64,000 nucleotides of DNA from Streptomyces sp. ISL-87. GTDB lineage: Bacteria > Actinomycetota > Actinomycetes > Streptomycetales > Streptomycetaceae. The DNA lies in NCBI RefSeq assembly GCF_018614095.1, contig NZ_JAGGOY010000051.1:16937-80936 (forward strand), written 5' to 3'. This document shows, in pieces, positions 11,819-24,563 of this stretch; the stretch's first letter is position 1, and each line of letters starts with the position of its first letter. A model generated the notes under the pieces. That model searched no databases. It worked only from the letters and a program-made list of their open reading frames with translations, and was not told the origin of the DNA. Both the position numbers and the translations under genes were made by a program.

Positions 11819-11824
11819 CTGTGC

Positions 11825-12454
11825 ATGACCAAGGACCCCGCCGAAGCTCCCGCCGCCCCCGCCCGCCGCGCCCCCGCCGGGGCCGCCGTCCTGCGGGAGG
11901 ACGTGACCGAGGCGATCCGCTCGGCGGTGCTGGAGGAACTGGCCGCCGTAGGGTTCTCCCGGATGTCGATCGAGGGCATCGCGCGGCGGGCGGGGGTGGG
12001 CAAGACGGCCGTGTACCGGCGCTGGAAGTCGAAGCTGCACCTCGTGCTGGACCTGGTGGGGGCGTTTGCGGTCGACGGGCTGCCGGTGCCGGCGACGGGG
12101 TCCCTGTACGGGGACGTACGGGCGCTGCTGGAAGTGATGTCACACGTGCTGCGTCACCCGGTGGCCTCCGCGGTGATCCCGGACCTGCTGGTGGAGGCGG
12201 CGCGGAATCCGGAGATCGCGGACGCGGTCCGGGGGGCGCTGCTGGAGGGGGAGCGGAGGATGGCGGAGGGGATCGTCTCCGACGCCGTCTCGCGGGGCGA
12301 GCTGCCGGTGGGGGTGGACGCGGCGAGAACGCTCGATCTGGCGATCGGGCCGTTGTACTGGCGGCAGGTGGTGGTGCGGGAGGCCGTGTCGCCGGACTAT
12401 CTGGACGGCCTGGCCCGCTCGGTGGTGGCGGGTCTGACGGCCGCGTCCGGCTGA
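11825..12454 (+). CDS. TetR/AcrR family transcriptional regulator
   Basis: A 209-residue TetR-type repressor. After an Ala/Pro-rich tail (residues 1-25), the DNA-binding domain runs to about residue 75, with the helix-turn-helix IEGIARRAGVGKTAVYRRWKSK. The C-terminal helical domain (about 85-205) is the ligand/dimer part and has no recognisable ligand signature. Divergent transcription from the polymer exporter, and twin palindromes in the gap, point to control of the exporter and of itself. ATG 11825 is chosen because a -10 hexamer lies 6 nt upstream, as in leaderless actinobacterial transcripts; a GTG at 11804 has no ribosome site. Confidence 0.9.
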   Translation: MTKDPAEAPAAPARRAPAGAAVLREDVTEAIRSAVLEELAAVGFSRMSIEGIARRAGVGKTAVYRRWKSKLHLVLDLVGAFAVDGLPVPATGSLYGDVRALLEVMSHVLRHPVASAVIPDLLVEAARNPEIADAVRGALLEGERRMAEGIVSDAVSRGELPVGVDAARTLDLAIGPLYWRQVVVREAVSPDYLDGLARSVVAGLTAASG

Positions 12455-12505
12455 CCGTCGCCGACGCCGCCAGCGCCTCAAACGCGGCGGGGCTATGGAC
12501 AGCCC

Positions 12506-14779
12506 TTACGGCCACAGGCTCGGCGTGAGAGGCGCCAAGGTGGGTTCCGGGGTCAGGGGCGAGGCCGCGGGGGTGGGGCGGCGGTGTTCCGGTGGGGTGA
12601 TGGCCGGGACGGGGGCCGGCTGGCCCAGGAAGACGCGGCGGACTACGCGTTCCGCCGCGTGGCCGTCGTCGTACGAGCAGAAGCGCGACCGGAACGCCGC
12701 GCGGAGCTGCGCCGAGCGGGAGCCCTGCCAGTGGCCCGTGGCGAAGATGTCCACCAGTTCGTCCTCGGTCCGGGCGATCGCACCCGGCGGGCAGGCCCGC
12801 AGGTCGAAGTACGTGCCGCGGGCCGCCTCGTACGCCTCCCAGTCGTCGGCGTGGATCACGATCGGCCGGTCCAGCGAGGCGTAGTCGAACATCAGGGACG
12901 AGTAGTCCGTCACCAGTGCGTCTGAGGCCAGGCAGAGTTCCTCCACCGAGGGGTGGGCGGACACGTCGATCAGCCGGGGGTGCGGCTGCCCCGACGGGCC
13001 CGGGGCGTCCGCGTAGGTGAGGTGGGTGCGGGTCAGGATCGTGAAGCGGGGGCCCAGGTCGCGCAGGACCCGTTCGAAGTCCAGGTGTTCAGGCCGGCTG
13101 CGCCGGTAGTCGCGGTGCGTGGGCGCGTACAGGATCGCCGTCGAGCCCGGCGGGATGCCGAGGCGCTCGCGCAGTTCGACCACGTCCGCCCGGGTGGCGG
13201 AGTGGAAGACGTCGTTGCGGGGGTAGCCGTACTCCAGGGTCGTGTACGTGGAGGGGATGGCCTTTTCCCAGACCAGCGTCGAGTGGCGGTTCGAGGACAG
13301 CAGGTAGTCCCACTGGTCGGCGCCGCGCAGCAGGCCCGCGAAGTCCGTCGTCGGGGTGGCCGCCGGCCGGTCCTGGAGGTCCAGGCCGACCCGCTTGAGC
13401 GGGGTGCCGTGCTGGGTCTGGACCAGGATCTGGCCGGGGCGCTTGACCAGGGTGCGGTCGAAGTTGACGTTCGTGGTGAGGTACGTGGCCCGGGCCAGGG
13501 CCGTCCAGTAGGCGAGGGAGCCAGGGCGGAGCATCGCCGTCTGCGGCGGGAGCGTCGCCGCGTGCCGCGGGTCGCAGATCCAGGCCGTCCGCATCCGGGG
13601 TGCCAGCTCCCGCAACTTGGCCTCGATCGCCGCCGGGTTGCAGGCGTAGCCGCCGTGCCAGTACGCGGAGAACACCGCCAGCTCGGGGCGCAGCGGGAGG
13701 AGGCGCTGGACGCGGTAGTGCAGGCGGAGTGCCGTTTCGCGCAGGCCCCGCCACGCGGTCCGCGCGCCACGCCCCGCCGACAGAGCGGCCGCGCGCAGGA
13801 CGGACAGGGCGCGGTAGGTGCGACGCACACCGAGCCGCATCAGCGTGTGGCGGACGCGGTCGGTGCGGGAGGGGGACAGCGGCACGGGCAGGGGACGCGC
13901 GCCCGCCGCCCGGTAGCGCCGCAGCAGGGCGGAGGCGCGGCGGAAGAACTCCGCCCGGCTCGCGCGCGGGAGGCGGCGCGGGTCGGCGTACACGGCACAG
14001 AGGTGCTCGGCCATCCGCCGGTGCACCGCCGGGCGCCAGCGTTCCAGCTCGGGGCGGGCGGCGAGGTAGCCGAAGACCCGGTCGTACTGGTCGAAGATGT
14101 CGAGGTGGCGGCGGCTGGAGGTGGTCAGGAACGAGCCGGTGCGGCGCTGGCGGTAGTGGACGCAGACCCGGTCGAGGACGGCCACGGACTCGGCGGCGAG
14201 CAGCGCCGGGTAGGTCCAGGGGGTGTCCTCGTAGAAGCCGGGCGGGAATTCGAGGCCCTCGCGCTCCACGTACTCACGGCGGTACGTCTTGTTCCACACC
14301 ACCATCAGCATGCCGAGCAGCGCCGGGCGGTCGGCGAGCCGGAAGCTGGCCGGGCCGTCCTCGCGGAGCCGGTGCGAGAGGCTGTTGCGGACCACCTCTC
14401 CCGTCCAGAAGGTGCGCGCGTAGTCGTAGACCAGGACGTCCGGGGAGCCGGTGTCCTTGAGCCGGTCGGTGATGGCCTGGAGCGCGCCGGGAGCGAGGGT
14501 GTCGTCGCCGTCCAGGAAGACCAGGTAGTCGCCGGTGGCCCGGGCCAGCCCCGCGTTGCGGGCCGGGCCCAGGCCCAGGTTGTGCGCCAGGTGCACGGCG
14601 GTGACCCGGGGATCCCGGGCCGCGTAGTCGTCCATGATCGAACCGCAGGCGTCCGGGGAGGCGTCGTCGACCGCGATCAGTTCCAGATCCGGGTACGACT
14701 GGGACAGGACGGAGTCCAGACTCTCCTGGAGGTACGCCTGAACCTTGTACGCGGGCACGATGACGCTGAACCGGGGCAC
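12506..14779 (-). CDS. GT2 glycosyltransferase fused to CDP-glycerol glycerophosphotransferase (TagF-like)
   Basis: A 757-residue two-domain enzyme. Residues 1-250 are a GT-A family 2 glycosyltransferase: PRFSVIVPAYKVQAYL at the start, VDDAS and the metal-binding FLDGDDT. After a basic linker, residues about 370-710 form a CDP-glycerol:polyglycerophosphate transferase domain: QTQHGTPLKRVGLDL, ILYAPTHRDYRR, then DALVTDYSSLMFDYASLDRPIV. It should build a glycerol-phosphate-containing wall polymer at the inner membrane face, to be exported by the adjacent TagGH-like transporter. GTG 14779 begins exactly at the family start with GGA about 8 nt upstream; ATG 14806 would add nine residues. The last 45 residues are Pro-rich. 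Confidence 0.85.
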   Translation of the reverse strand: MPRFSVIVPAYKVQAYLQESLDSVLSQSYPDLELIAVDDASPDACGSIMDDYAARDPRVTAVHLAHNLGLGPARNAGLARATGDYLVFLDGDDTLAPGALQAITDRLKDTGSPDVLVYDYARTFWTGEVVRNSLSHRLREDGPASFRLADRPALLGMLMVVWNKTYRREYVEREGLEFPPGFYEDTPWTYPALLAAESVAVLDRVCVHYRQRRTGSFLTTSSRRHLDIFDQYDRVFGYLAARPELERWRPAVHRRMAEHLCAVYADPRRLPRASRAEFFRRASALLRRYRAAGARPLPVPLSPSRTDRVRHTLMRLGVRRTYRALSVLRAAALSAGRGARTAWRGLRETALRLHYRVQRLLPLRPELAVFSAYWHGGYACNPAAIEAKLRELAPRMRTAWICDPRHAATLPPQTAMLRPGSLAYWTALARATYLTTNVNFDRTLVKRPGQILVQTQHGTPLKRVGLDLQDRPAATPTTDFAGLLRGADQWDYLLSSNRHSTLVWEKAIPSTYTTLEYGYPRNDVFHSATRADVVELRERLGIPPGSTAILYAPTHRDYRRSRPEHLDFERVLRDLGPRFTILTRTHLTYADAPGPSGQPHPRLIDVSAHPSVEELCLASDALVTDYSSLMFDYASLDRPIVIHADDWEAYEAARGTYFDLRACPPGAIARTEDELVDIFATGHWQGSRSAQLRAAFRSRFCSYDDGHAAERVVRRVFLGQPAPVPAITPPEHRRPTPAASPLTPEPTLAPLTPSLWP

Positions 14780-14899
14780 GGCACATCCAGGGGTCGGCGC
14801 GGGCATATTGCCCAGGAACCCTTGGCGTGGTGATCGGGTTACGCAGAGTGTGGCATTCGAGTTACTCAGCGTCAACGTCCCACGTCAACCCTGGTACGT

Positions 14900-15814
14900 C
14901 TACTTGACCGCTCCCGCCATCACCCCCGAGACGAACTGCCGCTGGAAGGCGAAGAAGACGACGAGCGGGACCACCATCGACAGGAACGCCCCGGGCGCCA
15001 GCACGTCGATGTTGTTCCCGAACTGCCGGACCTGCTGCTGGAGCGCCACCGTGATCGGCGGGTGGGACGAGTCCGCGAAGACCAGCGCCACCAGCATGTC
15101 GTTCCACACCCACAGGAACTGGAAGATGCCGAGCGAGGCGATCGCCGGACCGCCGAGCGGCAGCACCACCCGGGCGAACAGCCGCAGTTCACCCGCCCCG
15201 TCGAGGCGGGCCGCCTCCAGCAGCTCGCGCGGTATCTCCGCGAAGAAGTTCCGCAGCAGGAACACCGCGAAGGGCAGTCCGAAGGCGGTGTGGAAGAGAA
15301 CCACCCCGGCCGTCGTCTCGAACAGGCCCAATGTGCCGAAGAGTTCGGACACCGGAATCAGGGCGACCTGCACGGGAACCACGAGCAGCCCCACGACGAT
15401 CAGGAACAGCCAGTCCCGGCCCGGGAACTCCAGCCAGGCGAAGGCGTATCCGGCGAACGCGCCCAGGACGACCACGAGCAGGGTCGCCGGGACGGTGATG
15501 GCCACCGTGCTGAGCAGCGAACCCGTGATGGTGTCGTTCTCCAGCAGCCGCTCGTAGTTGCCGGCCGTCAGCCGGGAGGGCGCCGTCAACACCTCCCACC
15601 AGCCGCCCTTGTTCAGGTCGGCGGGGGAGAGGAACGAGGAGATCAGCAGCCCGAGCGTGGGCAGCAGCCAGAACAGGCCCGCGAGGACCAGGAAGACGCG
15701 CAGCGCCCCGCCGGCCGCGCGGGAGGCGATCGCTTGCACGGCGCTGGACCTGGACCTGGACCTGCTGCTGGGCATGGTGCCGGACATGCAGTTGGTGCTG
15801 TGCGCTGCGCTCAT
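14900..15814 (-). CDS. Carbohydrate ABC transporter permease (MalG type)
   Basis: A 304-residue inner-membrane permease of the MalG class with six predicted helices, starting with LRVFLVLAGLFWLLPTLGLLISSF. The EAA loop that docks the ATPase is present near residue 210 (ELLEAARLDGAGELRLFARVVLPLGGPA). It forms the translocation channel with the larger permease at 15811. Its ATG overlaps that gene's stop in an ATGA arrangement, so translation is coupled. The operon lacks an ATPase gene; Streptomyces sugar importers commonly share MsiK, a likely partner here. Confidence 0.93.
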   Translation of the reverse strand: MSAAHSTNCMSGTMPSSRSRSRSSAVQAIASRAAGGALRVFLVLAGLFWLLPTLGLLISSFLSPADLNKGGWWEVLTAPSRLTAGNYERLLENDTITGSLLSTVAITVPATLLVVVLGAFAGYAFAWLEFPGRDWLFLIVVGLLVVPVQVALIPVSELFGTLGLFETTAGVVLFHTAFGLPFAVFLLRNFFAEIPRELLEAARLDGAGELRLFARVVLPLGGPAIASLGIFQFLWVWNDMLVALVFADSSHPPITVALQQQVRQFGNNIDVLAPGAFLSMVVPLVVFFAFQRQFVSGVMAGAVK

Positions 15815-17163
15815 CGGCGGGCCTCCCGGCGCATGCGGCGGATGTTGTAGAGCATGACCGGGACCACGAGCACCAGCAGCAGCACCGCGATGGCGCTGCC
15901 CAGCCCCGGATCGGCGTCCGTGCCGAAGGAGGTGCGGTACAGCTGGAGCGCGAGCACGTTCGCGTCGTCCTGCACCGCGCCCGGCGCGATCACGAAGACC
16001 AGGTCGAAGATCTTCATGACGTTGATGACGAGGGTGACGAGGACCACCGCCAGCACGGGCGCCAGCAGCGGCACGGTGATCCGCCGGAACACCTGCCACT
16101 CGTTCGCCCCGTCCACCCGGGCCGCCTCCAGCAGCTCCCGCGGTACGGCGGCCAGCCCGGCCCCGATCAGCACCATCGCGAACCCGGCCCACATCCACAC
16201 GTACGCCCCGATGACCGCCGGGGTGACGAGCGCCGGGCCGAGCCACTCCACCCCCGCGTAAGCCTCCCGGAAGTTCGAGGCGGGCAGCCGCAGCAGCGCC
16301 CCGTCGGCCTTCGCGGACAGGGTGAAGGTGCCGTCGGCGCGAGCCGTCGCCGAGTCGACCACCTTGCCGTCCTTGACCGCCTCGATCCGCATCCCGGAGA
16401 ACGCGGACTCGGTGGGGTCGACCGTGTTCGTACGGCCGCCCCCGCCCCGGGTGAAGTCCTGCCAGGCCGTGCCGGTGACCTTGCCCGGCTCGGGGTCCGC
16501 GGCCTTCGCCGTACGGGTCCCCTCGGGCAGCGCCTCCGGGGCGACGCCGACCAGCGGGAGCAGCGCCGGTACGCCGGCCCGTACGGGATCACGGGTCACG
16601 AAGGCGCCCCCCGCCGCCGGGACCAGCGGGGACTCCCGGCCGGGCCGGGCCTTCGGGAAGGCCGAGGACTCCGCGAACGTGTCGTGCACCCCGACCCAGA
16701 CCGCGTTGGCCACACCCCGGTCGGCGTCGTGGTCGTAGACCAGCCGGAAGATGATGCCCGCCGCCAGCATCGAGATCGCCATCGGCATGAAGACGAGGAT
16801 CTTGAACGCCGTTCCCCAGCGCACCCGCTCGGTGAGCACCGCGAAGATCAGGCCGAGGACGGTGGCCGTGGTGGGCGCCAGCACCACCCACAGCGCCGTG
16901 TTCTTCAAGGCGGTGCGGATGGTGTCGTTGTGGACGATTTCCCGGTAGTTGCCGCCGCCCACGAAGGTGTCGCCGGAGCGGTCGAAGAAACTGCGGTAGA
17001 CCGAGTAGCCGATCGGATGCACGACGAGCGCCCCGAGCAGCACGAGGGCCGGGAGGAGGAACGCCGCCGCGACCAGGCGGCGGCGCCGGGCCTCGGCGGA
17101 CCTTCCGGCTCCGGCGGCGGCGGTGACGGTGGCGCGCGCGTGGTGCGGGGCCTTCGCCGTCAC
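15811..17163 (-). CDS. Carbohydrate ABC transporter permease (MalF type) with large inserted extracytoplasmic domain
   Basis: A 450-residue permease, about 140 residues longer than the usual partner of MalG-type proteins. The first helices (LLPALVLLGALVVHPIGYSV, NTALWVVLAPTTATVLGLIF, ILVFMPMAISMLAAGIIFRLVY) are followed by a soluble insert at about residues 155-300. The insert includes a segment like a small beta-sandwich (GMRIEAVKDGKVVDSATARADGTFTLS). The remaining helices resume at VTPAVIGAYVWMWAGFAMV, and the EAA loop is ELLEAARVDGANEWQVFRRI. By position the insert should face the outside, like the P2 loop of E. coli MalF that contacts the binding protein. GTG 17163 lies 4 nt after the stop of the binding-protein gene. 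Confidence 0.9.
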   Translation of the reverse strand: MTAKAPHHARATVTAAAGAGRSAEARRRRLVAAAFLLPALVLLGALVVHPIGYSVYRSFFDRSGDTFVGGGNYREIVHNDTIRTALKNTALWVVLAPTTATVLGLIFAVLTERVRWGTAFKILVFMPMAISMLAAGIIFRLVYDHDADRGVANAVWVGVHDTFAESSAFPKARPGRESPLVPAAGGAFVTRDPVRAGVPALLPLVGVAPEALPEGTRTAKAADPEPGKVTGTAWQDFTRGGGGRTNTVDPTESAFSGMRIEAVKDGKVVDSATARADGTFTLSAKADGALLRLPASNFREAYAGVEWLGPALVTPAVIGAYVWMWAGFAMVLIGAGLAAVPRELLEAARVDGANEWQVFRRITVPLLAPVLAVVLVTLVINVMKIFDLVFVIAPGAVQDDANVLALQLYRTSFGTDADPGLGSAIAVLLLVLVVPVMLYNIRRMRREARR

Positions 17164-17167
17164 GGGA

Positions 17168-18571
17168 TCAGCCCCCGTACGCCTTGGCCGCGTCCGCCTC
17201 CAGTTTCGCCTGGGCGCCCGCCACGTCCGAGGGGTTCGCCAGGAAGTCCTGGAGCGCCTTCCATTCGCCGGCGCCCGGGGTTCCGCCGAACGCGGCGGGG
17301 GCCTGGTCCGACATGTCGAAGCGGAAGTCGTCGCCCGCCGCGATCAGCGCCTTGGCGATGTCACGCTGGATGTCGTTCGGGTAGGCCTTCGGGTCGACCG
17401 CCTTGTTCGGGGAGACGAAACCGCCCTCGTGGGCCTGGATCTCCGCCGCGTCCGGCGAGGCCAGGAAGGTCAGCAGCGCCTGCGCGCCCTTCGACGGCTT
17501 CAGTGCTACCGCCACGTCACCGCCCGACACGACGGGAGCCTTGCCGCCGACCGCCGGGAAGGGGAACACCAGGGCGTCCTTGCCCACCTTCGCCTCGGTC
17601 TGCGTGATGTTCACGGCTACGAAGTCGCCCTCGAAGACCATCGCGGCCGCCGGCCGGTCGCCGCCGGTGAAGGTCTGCGTCACCGACTTCGGGAACTCGG
17701 TCGCCAGGGCCCCGCTCTGCCCGCCGGCGAGGAAGTCCTTGCGGCCGAACAGCTCGCCGAGCGTGGTCAGCGCCTGCTTGACGCTGTCGTCCGTCCACTT
17801 GATCTTGTGCTTGGCCAGCTGGTCGTACTTCTCCGGGCCCGCCTGCGAGAGGTAGACGTTCTCGAACCAGTCGGTGAGGGTCCAGCCGTCCGCGCCGGCC
17901 ACCGAGACGGCCGGGGTGCCGGAGGCGGACAGGGTGTCGGCCGCCGTCAGCAGGTCCTTCCAGGTCTTCGGCGGCTGCACGCCCGCCGCCTCGAAGGCCT
18001 TCGCGTTGTACCAGATCAGCGACTTGTTGGCGGCCTTGTAGTAGACGCCGTACTGGGTGCCGTCGACCGCGCCCAGCGCCTTCCAGCCGTTCGAGTAGTT
18101 CTTGTCGAGCTGGGCCTTCGCCTCCGGGCCCACCGGCTGCGCCCATTTGTTCTGCACCGCCGAGACCAGCGCGCCGACCTGCGGGAGCAGCGCCACGTCC
18201 GGCGGCTGACCGCCCGCGATCTTCGTGCCGAGGAAGGTGACGATCGGGTCCTGGGCCGGGACGAAGGTGACGGTGGCGCCCGTCCGCTTCTCGAACTCCT
18301 TCAGGACCTTGGTGAAGTTCTCCTGCTCAGGGCCCGTCCAGACCGCCGCTACCGACAGCTTCTCGCCGGACAGCCGCGGTAACTCGACGCGCTGGCCCGT
18401 GGGGGCCGCCCCTCCCTGGGGCGGGTCCTCCTGCTTGCCGCCGTCCCCGCCGCCGCACGCCGTCAGCGCGAGTGCGCCCGCGGCGGCGAGGGCCGCACAG
18501 GAGTAGCCGCCTCCACGGCTCTTCACGCGGCTACGGCTCTTCGTGCGGCTCGTTCCCTGCTGCCTGCGCAT
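17168..18571 (-). CDS. Extracellular sugar-binding lipoprotein of ABC importer
   Basis: A 467-residue family 1 solute-binding lipoprotein. It has a basic N-terminus, a hydrophobic segment and a lipobox LTAC with Cys39, then a Gly/Asp linker. The mature part shows the usual family features: LSVAAVWTGPEQENFTKVLKEFEKRTG, a Trp-rich ligand region (WTLTDWFENVY) and a conserved GALVFPFP-like stretch. It captures a sugar or oligosaccharide for the two permeases downstream. ATG 18571 has GGGGGC upstream and gives a proper signal peptide; the frame extends 17 codons further upstream without one. The ligand cannot be deduced. It heads the operon and has its own promoter. Confidence 0.93.
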   Translation of the reverse strand: MRRQQGTSRTKSRSRVKSRGGGYSCAALAAAGALALTACGGGDGGKQEDPPQGGAAPTGQRVELPRLSGEKLSVAAVWTGPEQENFTKVLKEFEKRTGATVTFVPAQDPIVTFLGTKIAGGQPPDVALLPQVGALVSAVQNKWAQPVGPEAKAQLDKNYSNGWKALGAVDGTQYGVYYKAANKSLIWYNAKAFEAAGVQPPKTWKDLLTAADTLSASGTPAVSVAGADGWTLTDWFENVYLSQAGPEKYDQLAKHKIKWTDDSVKQALTTLGELFGRKDFLAGGQSGALATEFPKSVTQTFTGGDRPAAAMVFEGDFVAVNITQTEAKVGKDALVFPFPAVGGKAPVVSGGDVAVALKPSKGAQALLTFLASPDAAEIQAHEGGFVSPNKAVDPKAYPNDIQRDIAKALIAAGDDFRFDMSDQAPAAFGGTPGAGEWKALQDFLANPSDVAGAQAKLEADAAKAYGG

Positions 18572-18622
18572 GGCTGTGCCCCCGATGCCTGTCTGCTGCT
18601 CGTGGTGTGTCCCGTGCCACAA

Positions 18623-18651
18623 GGTCTACGCCGAGCCGGGCACCCCCGCAA
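18623..18651 (-). promoter_or_regulatory. Promoter of the sugar importer operon
   Basis: On the minus strand TTGCGG (18646-18651) and TAGACC (18623-18628) are separated by 17 nt. This is a good vegetative sigma-factor match and would give a leader of about 45 nt before ATG 18571. Confidence 0.6.
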
Positions 18652-18689
18652 TACCGCCTCCCGGCATACGGGGGTGGGCAGCGGCTTGA

Positions 18690-22193
<3,504 letters not shown>

Positions 22194-22658
22194 CGCCGTC
22201 AGCGGTCCCTTCTGCGCGGTGCGCGGTGCGTGCGCCGGCAGGGGAACGGCAGGGCATGGCTGCCCGATCACCCCCCACCCGGCACGGCGCGTCGTCCGGT
22301 CAGGTCTGCCGGAAGGAGGGGCTCCCGTCCCCGCCGTTCCGTACGGGTGCATCCTCGCACCTGTCGCCGACAACGCGCCCGGCACCTGCCGATAATTGAT
22401 CTTGATCGGTCGCGGCCCGGTGCGCTCACCGAACAAATACGGACACCAAGCCGAGGGAACGGTGGAAAATGGCCTCGGCATACGCCGCAAACATCACTCT
22501 TCGTACATATGTACGGCAACCAACCCTCGGTGCCCGGCGTCTTCCCCAGGGACACCCCCTAGAGTGGGCCGGAAAATAGACCCGTCGGGACCGTCCGAAC
22601 CACCACCGACGACGACCGACGACGAACGACAGACAACGACAGCAGGGGAGCGCGAGAC
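22194..22658. promoter_or_regulatory. Divergent control region between FHA-FtsK gene and pkaA
   Basis: This 465-bp gap holds the perfect 14-bp palindrome CGTACATATGTACG at 22502-22515. TAGAGT at 22560-22565 is the likely -10 for pkaA, giving a leader of about 87 nt, and AGGGGAG at 22643-22649 is the pkaA ribosome site. Two close TTGATC copies lie near 22396-22408. No RNA gene is seen. Confidence 0.5.
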
Positions 22659-24404
22659 GTGCGGCCAGTCGGCAGCAAGTACCTGCTCGAGGAGCCGCTC
22701 GGCCGCGGCGCCACGGGCACTGTCTGGCGTGCCCGCCAGAGGGAGACCGCCGGCGCGGAGGCGGCCGTCGCCGGGCAGCCCGGCGAGACCGTGGCCATCA
22801 AGGTCCTGAAGGAGGAGCTGGCCCAGGACGCGGACATCGTCATGCGCTTCCTGCGCGAGCGCTCCGTCCTGCTGCGCCTGACCCACCCCAACATCGTGCG
22901 CACCCGCGACCTCGTCGTCGAGGGCGACCTCCTCGCGCTCGTCATGGACCTGATCGACGGCCCGGACCTGCACAAGTACATCCGGCAGAACGGCCCCTTC
23001 ACGCCGGTCGCGGCGAGCCTGCTGACCGCCCAGATCGCGGACGCGCTCGCCGCCAGCCACGCCGACGGCGTGGTCCACCGCGACCTGAAGCCCGCCAACG
23101 TGCTGCTCGACGAGCGCGGCGGCCAGATGAAGCCGATGCTCACCGACTTCGGCATCGCGCGCCTCGCCGACTCCCCGGGCCTGACCCGCACCCACGAGTT
23201 CGTGGGCACCCCGGCCTACGTCGCGCCCGAGTCCGCCGAAGGCCGCCCGCAGACCTCTGCCGTCGACATCTACGGCGCCGGCATCCTCCTCTACGAACTG
23301 GTCACCGGCCGCCCCCCGTTCGCCGGTGGCACCGCGCTCGAAGTGCTCCACCGCCACCTCAGCGAGGACCCGCAGCGGCCCTCCACCCTGCCCGAGCCGG
23401 TGTGGACCGTCATCGAGCGCTGCCTGCGCAAGGAGCCGGGCGAGCGCCCGAGCGCGGAGAGCCTGGCCCGCGGGCTGCGCGTGGTCGCCTCCGGCATCGG
23501 CGTGCACTCCTCGCCGGCCGAGGTGGAGGCCGCCCTCGGCGTCGGCGGGCTGCTCGCCCCCGACCCCTCGCCGGCGCTGGTCCCCGAGACCCCGGGGGCG
23601 GCCGGCGCGACCCGGACGCCCGGCGGACACCAGGGCACCCCGATGGGTGCCTACGACCCGAACGCCATGACCAGCGTGATGCCGCCGGTCGGCGCCGCCG
23701 ACGCCACCTCGGTGCTGCCCAGCACCGGAGCTCCGGCCGCGGACCCGACCTCGGTGATGCCCCCGGTGCAGCAGCCGGACCAGCCGCACCCGTGGCAGTC
23801 GCAGATGCAGGCGGCCCGGGACCGCAACGAGCAGACGCAGATCCAGTACCTCGACCCCAGCGAGGACCCCCTGCGCCGCCGCCCGCAGCGCCAGGCGCCC
23901 CCGCCGCCGCAGCAGCAGCCGTACCGCCAGGGCCCGCCGCCGCAGCAGTACCAGCAGCAGCCCCCGCAGTACCAGCAGCCGCCGCAGCAGCAGTACGCGC
24001 CGCCGCCTCCGCCGCCGCAGCACTACCAGCAACAGCAGCGCCAGCCTCAGCAGTACCAGCAGCCGCAGCAGCCCCAGCAGCCCCAGTACCGCCAGGCGCC
24101 CCCGCCGCAGCAGCAGCCCCCGCAAGGCCCGCCGCCGCAGCAGCGCGCCCCGCGGGAGCCCCTCGAGCCGCGCCGCCGCAGCGCCAACCCGGTGCGCATC
24201 CCGGGCCTGGGCTGCCTCAAGGGATGCCTGGTCATGATCCTGGTGTTCTTCGTGGCGGGCTGGCTGGTCTGGGAGCTGACCCCGCTCCAGGAATGGGTCG
24301 GCACCGGCAAGGGCTGGTGGGACCAGGTGTGGACGTGGGGCTCGGACGCCGTCGACTGGATCAGCACGGTCGGAGACTCCGCGGAGAGCATCTCCAACCC
24401 GTGA
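22659..24404 (+). CDS. pkaA: Membrane-anchored Ser/Thr protein kinase PkaA
   Basis: A 581-residue eukaryotic-type kinase. The catalytic domain covers residues 1-265: a Gly-rich loop EEPLGRGATGTVWRA, Lys in VAIKVLKEEL, the catalytic loop HRDLKPANVLLDE, DFGIARL and GTPAYVAPES. Residues about 300-500 are Pro/Gln-rich with many QQ and PPP runs. One transmembrane helix (CLVMILVFFVAGWLVW) sits near the C-terminus, followed by a 45-residue outside tail. Tandem arrangement with a second, shorter kinase and the lengths match the pkaA-pkaB pair reported in Streptomyces coelicolor. GTG 22659 has AGGGGAG 9 nt upstream. Likely substrates include FHA-recognised proteins, possibly via the divergent neighbour. 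Confidence 0.92.
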   Translation: MRPVGSKYLLEEPLGRGATGTVWRARQRETAGAEAAVAGQPGETVAIKVLKEELAQDADIVMRFLRERSVLLRLTHPNIVRTRDLVVEGDLLALVMDLIDGPDLHKYIRQNGPFTPVAASLLTAQIADALAASHADGVVHRDLKPANVLLDERGGQMKPMLTDFGIARLADSPGLTRTHEFVGTPAYVAPESAEGRPQTSAVDIYGAGILLYELVTGRPPFAGGTALEVLHRHLSEDPQRPSTLPEPVWTVIERCLRKEPGERPSAESLARGLRVVASGIGVHSSPAEVEAALGVGGLLAPDPSPALVPETPGAAGATRTPGGHQGTPMGAYDPNAMTSVMPPVGAADATSVLPSTGAPAADPTSVMPPVQQPDQPHPWQSQMQAARDRNEQTQIQYLDPSEDPLRRRPQRQAPPPPQQQPYRQGPPPQQYQQQPPQYQQPPQQQYAPPPPPPQHYQQQQRQPQQYQQPQQPQQPQYRQAPPPQQQPPQGPPPQQRAPREPLEPRRRSANPVRIPGLGCLKGCLVMILVFFVAGWLVWELTPLQEWVGTGKGWWDQVWTWGSDAVDWISTVGDSAESISNP

Positions 24405-24563
24405 CCGCGCCCCTGTAGCGCTGAGTTCGTGGATTTGTCGACTTCTGGGACGTGATTTCGCCCGCAGAAGTGAAGGTCGCCGCGAATCGTGCCCCCTGCT
24501 GGCCTCCAAGGCCCACGCGGCCGCGTAGCTTTGGTGCGTACGCCAGCCGCTGAGGGAGCAGTC

